Positions 56,611-64,000 of a stretch of DNA of 64,000 bases are shown here, piece by piece. The position numbers and the translations under genes were made by a program. The stretch lies in NCBI RefSeq assembly GCF_041146395.1, contig NC_090983.1, forward strand, positions 67,361,501 through 67,425,500, written 5' to 3'. The notes under the pieces were generated by a model that worked only from the letters and a program-made list of their open reading frames with translations, was not told the origin of the DNA and made no database searches. Source of the stretch: Eulemur rufifrons. Lineage: Eukaryota; Chordata; Mammalia; Primates; Lemuridae. The first letter of the stretch is position 1, and every line of letters starts with the position of its first letter.

Positions 56611-56708
56611 TGCCCTTCTAACAAAGTAAACATTTGCTGAACAATTGGCTATATTACAAGTGACCTGCTGGGCGACATAAATCTACCTGAGGTAGAAAGC
56701 TCCTAGGA

Positions 56709-56962
56709 CAATGGTTCTCAACATTATCAGATCCAACATATGCCATATTATAATAAATATGTTGTAAAGCCCCCATTATTCTTCTGAACTAAGTCACAGA
56801 TAATAGAACTTGCATATACAGATAATTTTTAAATACAGCTAAATACCCTAATTACAATATAAAGGATACATGAAAGGAAAATAATTTGTGGAGTACGTGT
56901 GTGTGTGTGTGTGTGTGTGTGTTTGTGTGTTTTAATATATTAAACAGTGGGAAACAACTGTA
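56709..56962. mobile_element. Probable hAT-type DNA transposon relic
   Basis: It starts 'caatggttctcaac' and ends 'gggaaacaactg', matching degraded inverted ends of the 'cagtggttctcaa' type. The interior is AT-rich and contains a GT microsatellite at 56897-56930. Family unknown. Confidence 0.5.
56897..56930. repeat. (GT)13 microsatellite
   Basis: Pure GT run for 26 bases, then 'ttgtgtgt'. Confidence 0.95.
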
Positions 56963-59188
56963 CTAGATAATGTAGCATAGTATTCCTATCCTTGCCCCTT
57001 TAGGAAAAGTCGTCATGAAAATAAAACTATGAATTGAAGAATATTTAATCAGCGACTCAAGCATCCTGAGGGATGCTGTCGATGATTGACAAGATTTTCC
57101 AAAATGGTGAGCTAAATTTTAGCAAACTACATGTATTGAAATTTTTATTATTTTGATTACTCTTGTATATATATTTTTTGCATTCTTAGAAAATTTTACA
57201 TATATTAAGACTATGCCAATGTACTTTTTAATATGCAAATTGAGATAGGGTCTAGACTTAGATTATTATCAACAAGATTTTCAACTCCCTGAATGTCTAC
57301 CTAAAAGGATATCTAAAAGTCATGCAATTCACAACAGTTCTTCATTGTAAGGATTGTTGTGTGCAGTACAGGCTTTCTAATATCCTGCCTTCTGTCCAAT
57401 AAATGTCATTAGATATCCTCAGTAACTACCACAACAATCAACAATATTTCCATTTCATAATGCCCCGGAAATGAAACCATCATCATAGTATTGTATGTGG
57501 GCTTTCTTCAACATAGGAATCAAGGTAACTAATATCAAAACCATAAAAAACTTAGTCATATATGAAGACTATATAACTTAAATTGAATTTTTAATATTAA
57601 ATATTATATATCCTTGATTTTATATTCTTTGTACATCTCCAGAGAAGCATTTAATTTTAAAATGATAAGTTTTAGATTGTGTCTTTGCAAATAGGTAACA
57701 ACATAATTTCAAAATCAGAAATCCTAAACTAACATTAATATGAAATACAGTTTAATTTAAAATACAATTCATGTTATATTTAATATTGGTTCAATTATAT
57801 TTTATAATAACCCATACTTTAAAATAACATTAAATTTTTTTGCAAAAGCAGCATGTTCATTTTATGTAGATGTGGGTATTAAGTAAATGCTATTTACCCA
57901 TAATATTGAGTTTACATGAGGTTTTTGTGTCAGTCTAGAGAAACAGTACAACTATCTTTGGAAATGAAAGTTAACACCTGCACAATTACATCTTTATATT
58001 GGCCTATGATTCACTTCAATCAGAGTCAATAAGCCCAGGCTTTCTGAATTCTTAATTGACCAGGATGTGGAGAAATCCTCTTACATGTTATCAATTTCTA
58101 TTATAGACTTTTAACTCTATTAATTCGCCTCTATGTCAGAACCTATCTCACAATTTTTTGAGCATATCTCATTGTATATGTAGTTTTGATACATCACAAA
58201 CTATATATATTAACTGTTCATTTTCTTTCTTGGATTAACTTTCTTTTGAAGTATCCTTCCACAAAAGAACATAAAGATATCATCTGCCTCTTATTTTATT
58301 TCCTGTTATATGTTTGCTGTGTGTGAAAGATCTTCCCCATGTCCAGGAGCCAAACAGAAACAGTTGAAGAACAATAGTCCATTCCTATGTCATGATGATT
58401 CTGTACTGAAATGTACAGTATATCTTTCTCCTATGAAAATAACTTCATGTCATTTGGCTAGTTCAAGGACTCCAAAACACAATGGGGAACTACAAAGCAC
58501 AAGAGTATTCATAGTACATAATCATAGTAACTCTTTAGCAAGTCACTTTTTAGCCATTTTAACAAAATCCTGTGATTTGAACTAGGAACAACTTGTGGAA
58601 ACATCTTTCATTTCCTATAGCAGCACAGAAGAGATTACTCTTTTTCTAATGTTATTCTGACAATAATATGCCCAGTTCTACAAAGGAAACTTATTTCATC
58701 CAATCAAAACTGTTGGTTTAACACATGACTAGTCTATTTGTGGTAGGAGAAAGAAAGAGATAAATTTATTAGGCTTTGTTGCTGGGGAAGCAGTAGTTTA
58801 ACAAGAGTAGCATTAATATATATGTCTAATTTGTTCTTTGCATTAACGGTGAGTAGAAGGCTATGATTTTCAAAAGTGGACATGGAAAATGGCAGATTTA
58901 AGCATCTAGTCAATTGTTTCCTAACCACAGTCCCCTTCTTCCCACTCATAACCAAGTTATCAGGTTGTGAATAGCCAAACTCAAAGTTTGAGAGGAGAGA
59001 TCAGAAAGATCACTGGAATCCATGATCCAAGAGCATCTATATAGGTAAAAACTGCCGTTACCAAGTTGCCATAATCCTGGCTATGATATTAGAGTAATCC
59101 ATGGATGGTATTGTATGCAACTAAATGACCAGAGAGAACATATAGATGAGATCTCAGAGGGCACGGAGCTGGGAAAGACCCTGTAGAG
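56963..59188. other. Unassigned AT-rich tract
   Basis: No gene or confident repeat. The 91-codon frame at 58310-58585 has no recognisable domain. Confidence 0.4.
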
Positions 59189-59346
59189 CAGCGCTTCTCA
59201 TTTATTTATGTGCCTTTCATTCAGAGATCTGCTTAAAATACAGGTTCTTTTTCAGCAAGTCTGTGGTGTGGCTGCAATTCTGCTTTTCTAACAAGCTCCC
59301 TGGTGATGCTGCTGCTGCTGGTCTGAGGACCACGCTATATGGAACC
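59189..59346 (+). mobile_element. MER5A hAT DNA transposon relic
   Basis: Starts 'cagcgcttctcattta', then 'aattctgcttttctaacaag' + 'ctccctggtgatgctgctgc' + 'tgctggtctgaggaccacgc'. This is the MER5A order ('cagtggttctcaaact .. aatttgcatttctaacaagttcccaggtgatgctgatgctgctggtccggggaccacactt'). A (CTG)4 run inside belongs to the element. The 132-codon minus-strand frame at 59217-59615 overlaps it and is not a gene. Confidence 0.87.
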
Positions 59347-60962
59347 ATGCTTTGGAGGGCCTTGGAAACATAAGACCTTTCTTTAGAATTGGAAGACAGA
59401 TGGGGAAATGTAACACTGCGAGGTACAGGCAAAGAGAAACTCATGAAGGGAGTGACGGTAAATACAAAGAAACAGAGACCTTGTAAGGTTAACATCATAC
59501 ATCGGGAACAAAGTGCAACAGGTGAAAGAAAAGTCATCATCCTTCTGCCTAGACAGAAAAATAAAAGCCACCCAGCAGTTTGATGCGGTGCATAAATGTG
59601 CAAATGCAGCGACACGGAGCAAGATGAAAGCTGGGAGCAGCAGAGGCAGTTAAGGCAGAATGCCTTTCATCCCCTACTTTATAAACCTCACCTAGGAAAA
59701 CTCAGAGGAATGTAAACAATTCTATTGGAAAAGAAAGTATGTAATTTGTGGACAAGTGTGGAATAAAAGCAAACAAAAAATGTAAATTAAAAACTGAACT
59801 TATACTATAGGCTCTGATGGCTAAAAGAGTTTATCAACCTCTAGAGAAGAATCATTGCCAGGTAAGTGAAAATTGTCCCCCTAATGCTGTATAGGATAGA
59901 TGAGTTTTATAGACACCTAAGATTATGCCCTAGTCATCCTGTTACATTTAAATAAATATTTATTTCAAATGATAATTTCAAAAATTCTGAGTTTAAGGGA
60001 CCTTTCAACAATGTTAGAGGAGAATAGCCAAACAAGCAGGAGGGCCTCACTAGCCATTTAAAAAATTCTATTTGCCTACTCCACTCGTTATATCAAGGTT
60101 TTTGAAGAGCATTGTCAGATCAAGTGCTTGGACTACAGAAAAATGCACCATTTCTGATCAAAATATTCTTTATGAAAGGATATATTACCAAATAATATAT
60201 GATTTATATAAGACTGAGAGAGACCTTGGGCATAAGTAGGCGCTACAAAATTTTTTATCATAGTTTTTATTCTAAAGAAAAGTATTGAATTTGAAAGCCC
60301 TAGAAATTTGATTTCATCTATTAAAGAATTGGGATATTAACATGGATAATGATATATAAATGCTTTTTATGATAAGCTAACACTAATTTTGCATTGGTTA
60401 GTTCTTATTGTCATTTTATAATTTAATAATACATAAGAGCATCTCTTATGTTCTTTGGTGAATATAACATGTTAGTTTAAAAAATATTTGCCTGTGACCT
60501 GAAAAAATCTATGAACACCTTAGTAGTTGGGTTGGATTCTAATTTGTGATGTATGCAATTATATTTCTTAACATTTATAAACAAAACCCCTGTAATAGAC
60601 ATTTTTTCTTTATATGACTATAAATTTTATTCAATAAATTGACTACAACCTGAGGAACTCTAGCACATATACTTTGACCCACCTATATAATGCTCAGAAA
60701 AAAACTTAAATAAGTGGCGGGGGGGAAGGGAAGGGATTTTAAAAAGAGCAGAGAGCTCTTCCTGAGGTTGAAATACACTGTCCTCCCCAAAAGTGAGAGG
60801 CCATTCTTTCTCATTAACTCGCATTGGTTACAGGCAAAATTATAAAATTATTTATCTTCATTGTTACATCATCTTCTCAGTTTAGCTTTCTTTTTCATCA
60901 ATGTTTGGAACATGTTTTAGTAATGCTATCTAAAGTACCCTGCCCTTCTCACCTGGGCAACT
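59347..60962. other. Unassigned AT-rich tract
   Basis: No gene or confident repeat. A short G-rich stretch ('ggcgggggggaagggaaggg'-like) lies at about 60716-60735. Confidence 0.4.
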
Positions 60963-60963
60963 A

Positions 60964-61036
60964 ACTTACTTACTTACTTACCTCCTTCCTTCCTTCCTTC
61001 CTTTCTTCCTTCCTTCCTTCCTTTCTTCCTTCCTTT
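60964..61036. repeat. (ACTT)n(CCTT)n tetranucleotide microsatellite
   Basis: Four ACTT units change to a long CCTT array interrupted by CTTT units. Confidence 0.95.
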
Positions 61037-62239
61037 ATAATATTTCTCATACCCCTTTCTCATTTTAACATTGCTGATTGCCCCCCTACACACACATGCA
61101 CGCACACACTTCTATCTGTACCTGTAATTCCAAGAGTATATATAAAGCAAGGACAATGTATCTAGCCTTATTTTACTAGCATCTTCCAGGAACTGTGCTC
61201 AATGACAATTGCAACCTAAGGTATTGAACAGTAACTAGCTGTAGCCAGCCCTTCAATGTTTGTGTTTATTTGTTTGTTTTTTAGTAGACAAGCTGGCTTT
61301 ACTGACACTGGCATTATGGTCTTTTAAAAGCAAGCACTCATGACTTTATGAAAGACAAGTAAATTCCTTTACCCCACAAAAATATTGCTACCCTGTGTAA
61401 ATTGTTATAGGGGTAACAAAAGCATATGGACCCACTTCTGTAACTCAGGATGGATCCAGATGTCAGGCATTCCACAGACACTAGATTTATGCAGCCAGAA
61501 TCTTTCACAGTATGTTATGGGTTTCTGGGGTGTTAAGAGACTACTCTGAAACATCTTACCCAAAAGTAGCATGTTGGTAAATTGTAGCAAATACATCCCA
61601 AAACATTATACTACAATTGTTTCTAATACCGAGTCCTTTATTTAGACATTACCAGAGCTTTAGATTCTAAGATGCTGACTTGAAATACATTGAGTCATTA
61701 TCTAGGGGATGACAGGACTAAAAGGAATGAGAAGAAATGGCAGTGGCCTTGGGGAGGTATCCTAAGAGGAGGGTTGATGTCTATTAGGGACGCTGTCCTT
61801 TGTTTCTGATACTTTTGGGGGGTATTTACATTTTTTGGTGAATGTAAATGAATTTTCTTTTCTCTATTGAAGGAAATAGTTATGATTATCATTTAAAATA
61901 AGAAGTAACATTATAAGGAAATTCATAGTCCTGATAAACTTGTTGACCTTTTTATTATCTAACTTTACTACTGGTGGTACATAGTTTGTGTGATAAATAA
62001 CTTTCTAAAATAATTTGTTTCCATTTTGCCTAAAAGGATTATATTAATAAGAAAACTTTCCTCAAGATAATTTTAAAAATTTGATTCCATTGACAAATAA
62101 CTGGCATGTAAAATTCCAAATTAATGATATACGCTCACAATTGAATTATAAATGTTAATATAGCAGTATGCTCATTTTTAAATATATGTAAATGAAAGTA
62201 ATATTTTAGAGTCTCCCTCTCAAGAGAAAGTCAGCTTCT
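61037..62239. other. Unassigned tract
   Basis: No gene. A short CA-rich stretch lies at about 61087-61109. Open frames at 61405-61892 lack recognisable domains. Confidence 0.4.
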
Positions 62240-62716
62240 AATTAGGATTACAAATGAATATGCTCTGCTATCACGTCTCCCAGTAGATCATTGCATGTTC
62301 TTTGATTGTTCCCTCTTCTCTGTTCCCCTAATCAATTCATGCGCTTTATTCTATCAATGCTTCTTTCTCAGTGTATCTGGAATCCACCCACTCTCCTTCA
62401 TTCTCGCTCCATATCCTACGTGAGGTTTTATGAATGCTCTCAATATAGACTACTGGAATAGTTCTCTAATGAGTTTCCAATAGTTTGCCCCTTTCCAAAG
62501 TTCTTTAGAGTTAATTTCACCTAATTATTACCACTCAATAATTCTATCTTTATGATAAAGCTGGTATCTCTTATCCTGGCATAGAAGGACTGACACTGTC
62601 TAGATCCAAAACATTCTTCCAATTTGTATTCTGGCATTTGTTTTCTTTGTTCTTACCATATTCAGTATCCCATAAATATAACATGGGTATTCATACCTTC
62701 ATAATTTAGTTTGCTC

Positions 62717-62749
<33 letters not shown>

Positions 62750-63075
62750 TTAGAATTCTCTCCCCAAACAATCTCTGATCCTTTGTAATGAGAGCAGATT
62801 AACACATTTCCCAATTCCTCCATAAAGTCCTATTCATCTCCTCTCTCTACTGTGTTCTCTCTAGTTTGTAAAGTCCCATTACATTTACTTCTGCTAGGCT
62901 CTTTGTTAATTATTCACTTTCTGGAATTATTGCTCACTATTTTCCACTGGAAGTTTTTCTTTAAGTAACAAAATTAAAATCTTAAAGACAAAAATGGTGT
63001 ACCTTACTTATCTGCATAGCACTTGACCTTGTTATGCATATAATAGCTACTCAGTAAATATATATTTGAACTGTC
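62240..63075 (+). mobile_element. LINE L2, ORF2 tail and 3' end
   Basis: 'atgctctcaatatagactac' + 'tggaatagttctctaatgag' + 'tttcc' (compare 'cctggattactgcaacagcctcctaactggtctcc'), 'ttctggcatttgttttcttt' + 'gttctt', 'tagaattctctccccaaaca', 'cctccataaagtcctattca' and the end 'ttatctgcatagcacttgac' with 'agctactcagtaaatatata' + 'tttgaactg' follow L2 from the ORF2 tail to the terminus. A TG microsatellite (62717-62742) has grown inside it. Confidence 0.65.
62717..62749. repeat. (TG)13 microsatellite
   Basis: Pure TG run for 26 bases followed by 'tatgtgt'. Confidence 0.95.
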
Positions 63076-64000
63076 AGGCAATAATCACAGAGCAAAAGCC
63101 CTTGTTACAACTTTATCAATCTATCAAGAGATGGCTTCCATAAAACTGACTAGACTGAGCATATATTTTCATATCAAATTATATTTTTAAATGTGCTGTG
63201 AAACATATGCTAAAGTGAATGGCACTTTGGTAATATGCATAAATGTCTACTGAATTATATACTTTTAAAATTTAGATATACATATTTTAGCATTTTAATA
63301 TACCTATAGTTTATTTGTAAGAATAAATTAATTGGGAGAATAATTTTCTATAAATCAAAATAAATTAAATGTCAAATTCATGCTATAAATATTCCAAATA
63401 TCAAACTATAATAAATAAAAGTCAAAGACAATATTTATGTCAGAGTATACCAGTAGAAGCTAAGTAACAATAATAATGTTTATTAATTTAGTATACTATT
63501 TCACTTACAGTATTTTTCACAAACACTTCAAGGTATATGTTTTATATTTCAACAGAGACTTTCATGTTCTTCATAGAAAATAACTATTAACAAATATAAC
63601 ATGGCTCATATAAATAGTAATTTGTTCTCAATTATTCACTATTTGCTTGCTATTTTGCCCTTGATATTGCTATTTTCAGTCTTTATTATTTTACATAGAG
63701 GTTTTTGTAGCTCACTTGAAAGTTCATTATACAAAGTTAGTCTTTAACTCTAGTGTTTAATTAATATATAACATAGATATCATCAGTTCAAAAGGAAAGA
63801 ATTTTTATTCTGTTTTATTCCTGGCCTCTTATTCCTAAAAGATATATATGTTATATTTAAAGATCAAATCACAGTTAACGTCTGGAGGAAAGTTATTCTC
63901 ATAGTAACTAATTGGATTTCCAGATTACTGTTAAGGCTTATCCATTTCTAGCTTAAATAGACCCTCCCTCTTGAATTTGAGGGTAAATATGGAAGTGCAG
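63076..64000. other. Unassigned AT-rich tract
   Basis: Very AT-rich, with no gene or confident repeat. Confidence 0.45.

Noticed and set aside
59217..59615. 132-codon minus-strand open frame
   Set aside because: Starts in unassigned sequence and runs antisense through a MER5A relic. No domain recognised.
1..64000. CRISPR arrays, prokaryotic operons or phage-like modules
   Set aside because: No evenly spaced repeats with unique spacers. Alu, L1, L2, MIR and MaLR repeats show this is primate nuclear DNA.

Overview
This is mammalian nuclear DNA, almost certainly from a strepsirrhine primate (lemur or loris/galago group). Two Alu elements (3712-4046, minus; 45200-45550, plus) carry the strepsirrhine form of the A-rich region between the two monomers and the right-monomer end with 'gtgagctaggctgatgccacggcactctagcc'-type text. 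An L1 3' end (47173-48014) has a G-rich 3' UTR of the kind I associate with lemur L1s. The window is AT-rich and has no bacterial features: no operons, CRISPR arrays, tRNA or rRNA genes.

I find no protein-coding gene. No open frame resembles a known protein, apart from the decayed L1 ORF2 tail. All long open frames are short, and most lie over repeats (Alu, L1, L2, LTRs, microsatellites). The window is best read as intergenic desert or the inside of a very large intron. With no exon seen, these cannot be told apart.

Layout. 1-9.7 kb: old L1 3' ends, an L2 piece, one minus-strand Alu, two younger L1 3' ends in opposite orientation (4250-4375 minus, 6306-6685 plus), two MIR pieces and a DNA-transposon relic. 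9.7-19.7 kb: L2, a long pyrimidine-rich old-L1-like tract, a palindromic DNA transposon relic (15786-15954), a MER5B and a MaLR-like LTR. 19.7-30.7 kb: mostly unassigned, repeat-poor, with several microsatellites and the best candidates for conserved non-coding elements. 30.8-47 kb: the repeat-densest part. It holds an MLT1-type LTR, a tail-to-tail pair of L2s, an ERVL solo LTR with a perfect 5-bp target duplication, MIRs, a near-perfect 214-bp tandem duplication (37805-38232), a THE1/MST-type LTR with a perfect 5-bp target duplication, more MLT1-like LTRs, L2s, and a young Alu with a perfect 19-bp target duplication inside an old L1-like tract. 47-64 kb: an internally deleted L1, MER5 relics, MIRs, L2, and long unassigned AT-rich tracts.

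I found no undescribed biological system. The most notable item is the 214-bp tandem duplication (213/214 identical), which is either a very recent event or an assembly artefact. Repeat family names come from remembered consensus sequences; no database search was run, and boundaries of old elements are approximate.
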